Shown in pieces: positions 62,501 to 64,000 of a stretch of 64,000 nt of DNA. The stretch comes from Podocnemis expansa (Eukaryota > Chordata > Testudines > Podocnemididae). The stretch is taken from assembly GCA_007922195.1 (NCBI GenBank), contig ML682119.1, positions 153,697 to 217,696 on the forward strand, in the 5' to 3' direction. The position numbers and the translations under genes were made by a program. Within the stretch, counting starts at the first letter, position 1. Each line of letters starts with the position of its first letter. The notes under the pieces are model-generated. The model searched no databases, was not told the origin of the DNA, and saw nothing but the letters and a program-made list of their open reading frames with translations.

Positions 62501-64000
62501 TAACATCCCCTCAATTATGTTTGCTTCAGTAACTGGGTCAGCTGGCATGGGTGGCTAGGCAGACTTTGAGTTCACTTGCCTCAGCTGCTGGTGACCACTA
62601 GCCAGAATAGGATTGAGAAACTGGATTAGAATTGCAACATAGCTGTCTACTGCCACTAGTCCTCTACCATCTTGTCACAATGTCTCCACACCTCCCACCC
62701 CACAGCCCATCTGCTATTCTGTGTCATCTGGTCAGAAGTCAGCTTCTGCTGCATTTCAAACTGCACCAGCAGTGCCAGGCTCCAAAGCTGAAAAATCATG
62801 ATTTAGTCCCCCCAGACATCATGAAATTGGCTCCAAATTTATGAGATTAGTTTTCTAACAATTATACAGTGTTGTGGGGTGTGTTTGTTTTCTCATTTGA
62901 ACTTGCTGCCCAATCAGTGTATATGACAGTGCCAGGCTGCCACCTTCCCATGTTCACATGAGGTAAGGTGACCATGACCTCTTCTGCAGAAGCTCTCCTT
63001 GGAGCACCCAAATGAGCTCAGATTACACAGATCTGCAAAAAGGACTGGGTTGGGCAGAGCTTCAGGCTTCTCCCACTCCACAAATTCCTATAAATTACTG
63101 CTGTGCTGTCCTCTTCCATTCCCACTGCTTCCTAGCCCTAGTCCAGCAATGAATTCTGCACTACCCCTGCTGCAACAAGATATACTCCAGTCCCTAGAAG
63201 AAGGGGAGCAGGAAGCACAGAGGGAGCCATTGTTTACAGGAGGGGAGGGTGGAACATAGAGTACAGACCAGTTGCTCACAGGGAGAGGAGCAGGGAGCCC
63301 AGACTTGACCCATTGTGATTTTACATATGTTTCATCTAGATAAGATACACACACTGCAGAAGGAAGCTGTCCCAGGTGTCCTGTCTGTGGACATGTCTAC
63401 ACTGAAGCTGGAGTTGTAATGTCCAGCTTTGGTAAACATATATGCCCTAGCTGATCAAAGTTAGCCTCATGTATCTACTTGACTTGAAAATTACATTTCC
63501 AGCCCCAGTGTAGGTGGGCTCTGAGATCCAGCCAGAATCGGGGCACAAGAGCTGGGCTTTTGGTGAAGCCTGCTGTGCTCATGGCTGGCTTTGGAGTCAC
63601 TTGGCTGGTTGCTTGGAGTAAGAATAAACAATATTCTCACGGGCTGGTGAGACATTGGCTGGCCAGTTGGAGCAGTTATGGCAAGGTGGAGATGTTTCCT
63701 GCTGGCCACTCCTCCACCATCCTTTACTAACTGTCATCTTCAGGTCATGTCTCAAAATAAGATTCGCTCTGCTGCAGTGTCCGAATCCTTGTCAGCCAGT
63801 TCTCCTGTCAGCAGCATCACACCCAGAGACTAGCTTATTTGTAATACCTCTTTCCTAGGTCAGTCCTGAGTGTTAATTATCCTTTGTGGTGTCTTGTTCT
63901 CAGGCAGATCAGGTGCTGGAGCAGTTCATGGACAGGAAGAAGGGAGAAAAGGCCTCTGTTCTCGGGGCTGACAAAATGCTGTCAGATGTAGAAAGAAAAC
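27591..64000 (+). CDS. GBP: Guanylate-binding protein (GBP), interferon-induced large GTPase; 3' end outside window
   Basis: GBPs are dynamin-superfamily GTPases that hydrolyse GTP to GDP and GMP, oligomerise and attack intracellular pathogens and vacuoles (family knowledge). Eight coding segments join in frame: 27591-27783, 27914-28041, 31764-31873, 35572-35786, 43584-43826, 48160-48437, 59211-59423 and 63904 onward, giving 460 codons before the last. The GTPase domain covers about residues 1-300, with P-loop GLYRTGKS (46-53), switch I T76 in [10 protein letters not shown]3 DTEG (98-101) and a G4-like VVRD (186-189). The helical domain begins about residue 300. A prenylation CaaX box, if any, would lie beyond the window. 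The paralogue is not determinable. An ISRE-TATA promoter lies upstream. Confidence 0.95.
27914..28041 (+). CDS. GBP: GBP exon 3 (switch I and G3)
   Basis: Acceptor CTCTCTCCAG, donor AAG|GTGAGT. The 128 nt complete residue 65 and run to K107. It holds [17 protein letters not shown] (switch I with T76), then [14 protein letters not shown], the G3 motif with D98 and E100. The phase-1 join to exon 2 is exact. Confidence 0.95.
28220..28487 (-). mobile_element. CR1 LINE 3' part, - strand (left of insertion)
   Basis: GGTTGGAAGGGACCTTAAGAG then GTCATCTAGTCCAACTTCCT is the CR1 3' UTR in reverse. The copy resumes at 29008 after a GC-rich insert. Confidence 0.8.
28488..29007. mobile_element. GC-rich hAT-like MITE inserted in a CR1
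   Basis: It begins CAGGGCCATCCCTAGGGG and splits the CR1 between CTCCATCCTCC and CCTGGAACCCCC. The flanks CTCCCTAT (left) and CTCCCTGG (right) agree at 6 of 8 positions, suggesting a decayed 8-bp duplication. The interior resembles 1310-1915 and 60172-60799. Open frames on both strands are compositional. Confidence 0.55.
29008..29210 (-). mobile_element. CR1 LINE, continuation of 28220-28487
   Basis: TTTCAGACAGTTGTAGGCTA followed by CTATCAAATACCTCTTCATT matches the CR1 sequence upstream of its 3' UTR, read on -. It completes the interrupted copy. Confidence 0.7.
29298..30158. mobile_element. hAT-type non-autonomous element, 8-bp TSD
   Basis: The 861-bp element starts CAGGCATGGCTTGCAAGC and ends TTTGGCCACCCCTG. 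The flanks GCACCTAC (29290-29297) and GCATCTAC (30159-30166) match at 7 of 8 bases. Inside, 29330-29590 is a run of imperfect tandem AGCAGGGAAG/GGTCAGAG units, and the rest is AT-rich. No transposase was seen. Confidence 0.75.
30167..31763. other. Intron 3, remaining part, nothing recognised
   Basis: No repeat ends or coding conservation that I can support. Confidence 0.4.
31764..31873 (+). CDS. GBP: GBP exon 4
   Basis: Acceptor CTTTGTCCCTAG. Encodes residues 108-143 ([19 protein letters not shown]...) plus two bases of codon 144. The donor GTATCC is weak, but ending here makes the join to exon 5 give LHFVSEL, which fits the GBP family. Other nearby GT positions do not keep the frame. Confidence 0.88.
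32095..32290 (-). pseudogene. Non-LTR reverse-transcriptase fragment
   Basis: Read on -, the segment gives GFRPSRGTTDMVF and, after a short helix, [16 protein letters not shown]. These match two conserved blocks of non-LTR reverse transcriptases (the GFR..RGT region and the block with the first catalytic Asp, usually ..AF.D..KAFD). The second position is altered (NAFE). It is short and of uncertain clade. Confidence 0.6.
33243..33486. mobile_element. GC-rich hAT-type MITE, 8-bp TSD
   Basis: Ends CAGGGGCGTCTCTGGC and GGCAGCAATGCTCCTG are inverted. The flanks ATTTGGAG (33235-33242) and AGTTGGAG (33487-33494) match at 7 of 8. Same family as 36737-37326. Confidence 0.8.
33760..34620 (+). pseudogene. 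Decayed hAT transposase (ZBED5/Charlie-like)
   Basis: Several + strand frames show pieces of a hAT transposase of the type related to ZBED5 and GTF2IRD2. Blocks are [17 protein letters not shown] (about 33908-33960), [14 protein letters not shown] (34128-34170) and [13 protein letters not shown] (34187-34228). The characteristic His-rich/Trp middle region is missing and stops and frameshifts are frequent. It cannot encode an active enzyme. It sits in GBP intron 4. Confidence 0.7.
34858..34995 (+). repeat. tRNA-derived turtle-type SINE
   Basis: GGTTCCAAAGCGGTAGCTGT head, GTGGCACTTAAAGACTAACA core, and the 3' part ATGAGCTTTCATAGGAG / CCCACTTTGTCAGATGC. It resembles the turtle Cry-type SINE (tRNA-Lys related, from family knowledge). 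Confidence 0.75.
35325..35360. repeat. GT-rich microsatellite
   Basis: Alternating GT with a few GC/AT interruptions, in GBP intron 4 about 210 bp before exon 5. Confidence 0.9.
35572..35786 (+). CDS. GBP: GBP exon 5 (G4 region)
   Basis: Acceptor CTGCCCATCAG at 35571; an alternative AG at 35560 would break the frame. Donor GG|GTAAGT. It encodes residues 144-215 plus one base: [11 protein letters not shown], a charged loop, [21 protein letters not shown] with the G4-like VVRD (186-189), then the [12 protein letters not shown] helix. Confidence 0.95.
36196..36460. repeat. Palindromic SINE (inverted dimer) with CAAA microsatellite
   Basis: The + head CCAGAGAGGTAGCTGTGTTAG and CACTTAAAGACTAACAAATT are followed after 36340 by the reverse arm (GGGATTTTCTCCCATGAAAG, AAATAAATTTATTAGGC, ending GTTCCAAAGCTG). 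The two halves can pair into a long hairpin. A (CAAA)n run is at 36227-36269. Confidence 0.75.
36737..37326. mobile_element. GC-rich hAT-type MITE, perfect 8-bp TSD
   Basis: Ends CAGAGGCGGTGCTGG and CCAGCGATGCCCCTG, flanked by ATTATTGC at 36729-36736 and 37327-37334 (identical). The interior is very GC-rich and opens 211-, 135- and 96-codon frames in several registers at once, which reflects composition. Not a gene. Confidence 0.9.
37337..37475 (+). repeat. tRNA-derived SINE
   Basis: GTTCCAAAGGGATAGCCATG, GGAGTCCTGCGGCACTTT, and CCCACTTCATCAGACACTTT, immediately after the hAT MITE. Confidence 0.8.
38042..38232. repeat. Palindromic SINE (inverted dimer) inside a CR1
   Basis: Left arm GGGGTAGCTGTGTTAGTTTG ... 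CAGACTAACAGATTTCTTCG; right arm GAAGAAATCTGTTAGTCTATG ... GTGCCACAGGACTCTGTC. AAGCTTTCACAGGCTT and AAGCCCACAAAAGCTT are close to complementary, so the element folds on itself. Confidence 0.75.
38282..38687. mobile_element. MITE with TTAGTTCAAACTAA units, TSD CTG
   Basis: Inverted ends GGCTATGACTACATTGGC and GCCAATGTAGACATAGCC, flanked by CTG at 38279-38281 and 38688-38690. Interior arrays of TTAGTTCAAACTAA-like palindromes. It splits the CR1 at CCAGTCCTG|GTGTCCAC. Related to 42298-42659. Confidence 0.88.
38782..39163. mobile_element. Harbinger-type MITE, TSD ATA
   Basis: Inverted ends GGCTGTGTTCACACA and TGTGTGAACACAGCC, flanked by ATA at 38779-38781 and 39164-39166. Interior arrays of TTGTTTCGAAACAAC and TTATTTCGAAATAA. 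It splits the CR1 at CCTTATA|GTGACA. Closest relatives are at 20037 and 24732. Confidence 0.9.
39225..39450. repeat. Unclassified dispersed repeat (copy 2; related to 5671-5900)
   Basis: See the motifs listed at 5671. Here too AGGTTTATTG follows, then CAGGAAAGCACAGAAATAGG. It may be a degraded - strand LTR. No ends were found. Confidence 0.4.
39461..39635. mobile_element. hAT-type MITE fragment (reverse of 6152-6469)
   Basis: CAAGGATGTCCAGTCTTTTAAGG and GTTTATTAATAAACTTTAAT pair in reverse with the right half of the 6152 element. The other end was not found, so the copy is truncated or internally different after about 39635. Confidence 0.55.
40930..41130 (-). mobile_element. CR1-like LINE 3' fragment
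   Basis: TTAGAACCATAAGGTTAAGTG, CATTTAGTCTAATCCTCTGCC is a degraded CR1 3' UTR in reverse. Confidence 0.5.
41266..41328 (-). repeat. SINE 5' fragment
   Basis: GTGCCACAGGACCCTTTCTTG ... CTAACACAGCTATCCCTTTGG is the reverse of the SINE head. Confidence 0.6.
41340..41615 (+). mobile_element. CR1 LINE 3' fragment, + strand
   Basis: It aligns with 13440-13670 (AACAACATACCAAGAGTTACG; GGAATGATTTTGGAGCTGTTC) and ends in TGATCACAGTGGTCACTTCC. Confidence 0.65.
42298..42659. mobile_element. MITE with TTAGTTCGAACTAA units, TSD TTA
   Basis: It starts GGCTGTGTCTGCACTAGC and ends GATGGAGACATAGAC, with TTA at 42295-42297 and 42660-42662. The interior is arrays of TTAGTTCGAACTAA-like palindromes. Its right TTA is also the left target copy of the next element. 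Confidence 0.7.
42663..43087. mobile_element. Harbinger-type MITE, TSD TTA (deletion-type relative of 15693-19851)
   Basis: The 425-bp element has inverted ends GGCTATGTCCACACA and TGTGTGGACATACCC, nearly the same as those of the 4.16-kb Harbinger. It is flanked by TTA at 42660-42662 and 43088-43090. Interior arrays of TTATTTTGAAATAA. It could be mobilised by the Harbinger transposase family; that is inference. Confidence 0.88.
43088..43285. repeat. Palindromic SINE, missing its left end
   Basis: TTAAAGACAAACAGATTTCTTTAG and CATAAGCTTTCATTGGCTC, then the inverted arm AAGAAATCTGTTAGTCTTTAAG, GCCACAGGACTCTCGTTG and GCTAACACGGCTACATCTCTGG. The left arm is cut at the MITE junction. Confidence 0.7.
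43584..43826 (+). CDS. GBP: GBP exon 6
   Basis: Acceptor CCCCATGCTGCAG, donor GAA|GTATGT. The 243 nt cover residues 216-296 plus one base: [33 protein letters not shown] and the C-terminal part of the GTPase domain to HHVNGR. Phase 1 at both ends, as required by its neighbours. Confidence 0.95.
45500..46005 (+). mobile_element. CR1 LINE 3' end, + strand
   Basis: The order of blocks is that of the CR1 C-terminus and 3' UTR: GGCCTCAGCTGGAGTATTG, AGGGGGACCTGACAACAG, TCTGGAACAGGCTTCC, AGCAGGTTGGACAAACACC, then CTTACATGATTCTATAAA. Frameshifts are present. Confidence 0.8.
47706..48089. mobile_element. MITE with GTCAACTTAAG units, TSD TAT, next to exon 7
   Basis: Ends GAGTATGTCTACCCTGG and CCAGTGGAGACATACC, flanked by TAT at 47703-47705 and 48090-48092. 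The interior is built from repeated GTCAACTTAAG/CTTAAGTTGAC units in both orientations. It lies 70 bp upstream of the exon 7 acceptor. Confidence 0.8.
48160..48437 (+). CDS. GBP: GBP exon 7 (start of helical domain)
   Basis: Acceptor CTGCCCCCAG, donor GCG|GTAAGT. The 278 nt cover residues 297-389: [41 protein letters not shown], and the amphipathic helices to [15 protein letters not shown]. The join ends in phase 0. Confidence 0.95.
48834..48860. repeat. 11-bp perfect inverted repeat
   Basis: GTCAACAAAAG and CTTTTGTTGAC separated by 4-5 bases, within a GGTCTACACTATAG-type MITE remnant (about 48806-48895). Confidence 0.55.
49376..49622. repeat. Palindromic SINE (inverted dimer)
   Basis: Left arm AGAGAGGCAGCCGTGTTAGT, CCCACTTCGTCAGACACTTT; right arm GTCTGACAAAGTGGGATTTT, CTTAAGTGCCACAGGACTCC. 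The arms are near complements. Confidence 0.75.
49636..49785. repeat. SINE, second copy in tandem with 49376, ending in an inverted tail
   Basis: AAACGGGCAGCCATGTTAGT, ACTTTTAAAGACTAACAAAT, then AAAGTGCCACAGGACCTG, a short reverse arm. Confidence 0.65.
50561..51059. mobile_element. GC-rich hAT-type MITE
   Basis: It starts CAGGGCCGGATTATC and ends CCAGTTAATCCAGCCCTA (inverted). The flanks CCTTTGTA and CCTTAGCA agree at 6 of 8 bases. The interior is GC-rich and opens several compositional frames. Confidence 0.65.
51563..52090 (-). repeat. 3' LTR of the provirus (528 bp)
   Basis: On - it starts TGAAGGAAAT and ends CGCTACA. It has an AATAAA polyadenylation signal (about 51645-51652). Relative to the other LTR there are three base differences and an 8- versus 10-C run at about 51823. 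Confidence 0.95.
52091..52110 (-). promoter_or_regulatory. Polypurine tract of the provirus
   Basis: On -, a purine run (AAAAGGAAAAGGGGGG) immediately precedes the TG of the 3' LTR. It would prime plus-strand DNA synthesis. Confidence 0.85.
52108..53349 (-). CDS. env: Endogenous retroviral envelope, C-terminal SU and TM part (frame-broken from its start)
   Basis: This - strand frame is open for 413 codons with no stop. It holds a KSKR basic site (a candidate furin-type cleavage site), a helical heptad region, a cysteine motif (C, seven residues, CC) after EEGG, and a hydrophobic membrane segment near the end (about residue 335-360) followed by a cytoplasmic tail. The arrangement is that of a gammaretroviral-type class I fusion envelope. 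No long hydrophobic stretch follows KSKR, where the fusion peptide would be expected. The N-terminal part is in another frame (53357-53740). Because of the break, no complete envelope is encoded. Confidence 0.85.
   Translation of the reverse strand: MATGVSVGRSKCTYTFSPYKVSGSLSNRVREYKGPYNQELWGWFYANGTKAALRYFWSSDGKDPLCSNSTKTSGSFQCFVQGAVNVSPLGKNTTLYFDFPVSSGQNPWQGFGPFPKGTKAAKGHYWICGHKAYRWLPADWDGICYIGYIRPLFFLLGDSQGDQLGVRVYDNLGKSKRSVETSLAGGSGQAWGKDEWPPERIIQHYGPATWNPHEPIYGAREPIYNLNRIIRLQAVVEIITNQTARALDLLADQITQMRTAIYQHRVVLDYLLVEEGGVCGKLNDSSCCLHIDDNGKVVKQITQEIRKLAHVPVQTWKGWEFDFFSWLPRGPWLKRMLFMGFCVVAGLVCIPCFIPCLLKLITHVVESMQVMAITEDSKPHQVMQLHLVPQDKPTPRVDQVSLMVSRVCQKEPL
53357..53740 (-). pseudogene. env: Retroviral envelope, N-terminal SU part with signal peptide
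   Basis: The 127-codon frame starts with a basic N-terminus and a hydrophobic run ([14 protein letters not shown]), a signal peptide. A CWVC motif follows, matching the CXXC of gammaretroviral SU subunits that can pair with TM. The frame ends in a stop near 53357, while the downstream envelope continues in a different register, so a frameshift lies between them. Confidence 0.8.
53865..54281 (-). pseudogene. pol: Provirus integrase, C-terminal part
   Basis: It contains [14 protein letters not shown] (a conserved integrase stretch) and a basic DNA-binding tail ([24 protein letters not shown]). It is in the same register as the upstream 54330-54671 piece but separated from it by an in-frame stop near 54330. 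Confidence 0.8.
54330..54671 (-). pseudogene. pol: Provirus integrase, catalytic core part
   Basis: It shows [17 protein letters not shown], then [12 protein letters not shown] with the second catalytic Asp, and [13 protein letters not shown] with the Glu of the DDE triad. The first catalytic Asp lies just upstream, near the frameshift from the previous frame. It ends at an in-frame TGA. Confidence 0.85.
54683..56047 (-). pseudogene. pol: Provirus reverse-transcriptase tail, RNase H and integrase zinc-binding region
   Basis: The 454-codon - strand frame begins at the deletion junction and starts in the RT connection region ([30 protein letters not shown]). The RNase H residues are visible: [26 protein letters not shown] and [11 protein letters not shown]. 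The integrase HHCC zinc domain follows ([13 protein letters not shown], then CLVC). The frame fails at a run of Cs near 54723-54729. The catalytic YXDD portion of RT is absent from this copy. Confidence 0.88.
56016..56348 (-). pseudogene. gag: Provirus gag start (matrix N-terminus), truncated at deletion
   Basis: The 110-codon frame starts MGNICGKG, a myristoylation-type matrix N-terminus, and runs [10 protein letters not shown]. It ends in a stop just past the junction with RT sequence (56016-56047). The rest of gag and all protease are missing. Confidence 0.75.
56581..56598 (-). promoter_or_regulatory. Primer-binding site, tRNA-Pro type
   Basis: On -, TGGGGGCTCGTCCGGGAT lies two bases after the CA end of the 5' LTR. 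This 18-mer is the classic proline-tRNA primer site of gammaretroviruses. Confidence 0.92.
56601..57130 (-). repeat. 5' LTR of the provirus (530 bp)
   Basis: It starts at 57130 (TGAAGGAAAT on -) and ends at 56601 (...CGCTACA). See 51563-52090 for the comparison. Confidence 0.95.
57332..58155 (-). mobile_element. Helitron 3' end, with PIF1-helicase C-terminus
   Basis: On - a frame at 57832-57596 gives [16 protein letters not shown] and [11 protein letters not shown], matching the last helicase motifs (SQGQT; YVA.SRV) of the Helitron Rep/Hel protein. The terminus reads CCCGGGCGATGCTGGGT (a degraded hairpin) then ATTTCTGCTAG, with CTAG a Helitron CTRR end. The copy is 5'-truncated. An AT-rich tandem pair (about 57402-57500 and 57550-57650) lies inside. 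Confidence 0.75.
57402..57650. repeat. AT-rich tandem duplication, period about 148 bp
   Basis: Both units share ATATTTTAT..GAAATACTTTT, TTACTTTAAGAAATTAACATA, and GTGCTTACAAAACRCAT. Two diverged copies in the Helitron remnant. Confidence 0.65.
58409..58808. other. Assembly gap (400 N)
   Basis: Exactly 400 undetermined bases within GBP intron 7, inside a LINE. Predicted frames across it are artefacts. Confidence 1.
59211..59423 (+). CDS. GBP: GBP exon 8
   Basis: Acceptor CATTGTCCAG, donor ATG|GTGAGT. The 213 nt (71 codons, phase 0) cover residues 390-460: [39 protein letters not shown], then [17 protein letters not shown], matching the helical domain of GBPs, including the conserved PGG turn. 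Confidence 0.95.
59544..59607. repeat. (GT)n microsatellite with alternating purine-pyrimidine tail
   Basis: About 33 bp of pure GT then ATGCGCATGTGTGCATGCG, starting 120 bp after exon 8. Alternating purine-pyrimidine DNA is prone to Z-form. Confidence 0.95.
59985..60130 (+). repeat. tRNA-derived SINE
   Basis: CAGCAAAACAAACAAGGAGTC, TTAAAGACTAACAAATTTAT and AAGTCCACTTCTTTGGATG, in + orientation. Confidence 0.7.
60172..60799. mobile_element. GC-rich hAT-like MITE
   Basis: It starts CAGGGCCGGTCTGTCC and ends TTGGGCTGGCCCTG (inverted). The TATACATG and TATATGTA flanks match at 5 of 8, a poor duplication. The interior opens long frames on both strands that are compositional. Confidence 0.6.
62015..62260 (-). 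mobile_element. CR1/L3-like LINE 3' fragment
   Basis: It shares TGGATCAGATCAATGGTCCAT, CAGCATTCTGTCTTCTGACAG with 14446-14500. Short and old. Confidence 0.6.
63904..64000 (+). CDS. GBP: GBP exon 9, partial (continues beyond window)
   Basis: Acceptor TCTTGTTCTCAG. In phase 0 it reads [32 protein letters not shown], the segment leading into the long C-terminal helix of GBPs. The sequence ends in mid-exon. Confidence 0.93.

Larger units (their letters stand above)
59424..63903 (+). other. GBP intron 8
   Basis: It contains a GT microsatellite, a SINE, a GC-rich hAT MITE (60172-60799) and a LINE fragment (62015-62260). 60800-62014 and 62261-63903 have no gene I recognise; 63390-63510 resembles an old MITE (GTCTACACTGAAGCTGG). 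Confidence 0.55.

Noticed and set aside
1..64000. CRISPR arrays, bacterial operons, tRNA or rRNA genes
   Set aside because: The tandem-looking arrays are palindromic units inside MITEs and microsatellites. The DNA is vertebrate with introns. No tRNA cloverleaf apart from degraded SINE heads was seen.

Overview
This is vertebrate nuclear DNA, most likely from a turtle. It holds split exons with canonical splice sites, many CR1 LINEs with the typical 3' tail, several copies of a tRNA-derived SINE of the kind abundant in turtles (often as a palindromic form), and many Harbinger- and hAT-type DNA transposon derivatives. The abundance of elements built from TTATTTCGAAATAA-like units suggests a softshell turtle, but the species is an inference. 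There is one 400-bp assembly gap (58409-58808).

The only host gene I can support is one guanylate-binding protein (GBP, interferon-induced large GTPase) on the + strand. A candidate promoter lies at 21333-21366 (an ISRE core followed by a TATA box), with a short non-coding first exon ending at a GT donor at 21431. The ATG is in exon 2 (27591). Seven coding exons (27591-27783, 27914-28041, 31764-31873, 35572-35786, 43584-43826, 48160-48437, 59211-59423) join in frame to 460 codons. An eighth coding exon starts at 63904 and runs off the window. The G1 (P-loop), G3 and G4-like motifs of the GTPase domain and the start of the helical domain are present.

1-21 kb lies upstream of the gene. It holds repeats only: a solo LTR (8891-9333), a CR1 with a 247-codon open reverse-transcriptase end (9876-10715), and a 4.16-kb two-gene Harbinger transposon (15693-19851) with TTA target duplications, a broken DDE transposase and an oppositely oriented Myb/SANT-like gene.

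21-64 kb is GBP introns packed with insertions. These include many 0.25-0.9 kb MITEs with clean 3-bp or 8-bp target duplications, a decayed hAT transposase (33.8-34.6 kb), a CR1 cut by three later insertions (37.5-39.2 kb), two MITEs abutting at one shared TTA (42.3-43.1 kb), an antisense endogenous gammaretrovirus-like provirus in intron 7 (51563-57130) with nearly identical LTRs and a large gag-pol deletion, and a Helitron remnant with a PIF1-helicase end (57332-about 58155).

I found no convincing new gene system. The points most worth a second look are the nested insertion chronology, the two-gene Harbinger with its MITE relatives, the provirus in an immune gene, the palindromic SINEs in GBP introns and two possible cryptic exons.
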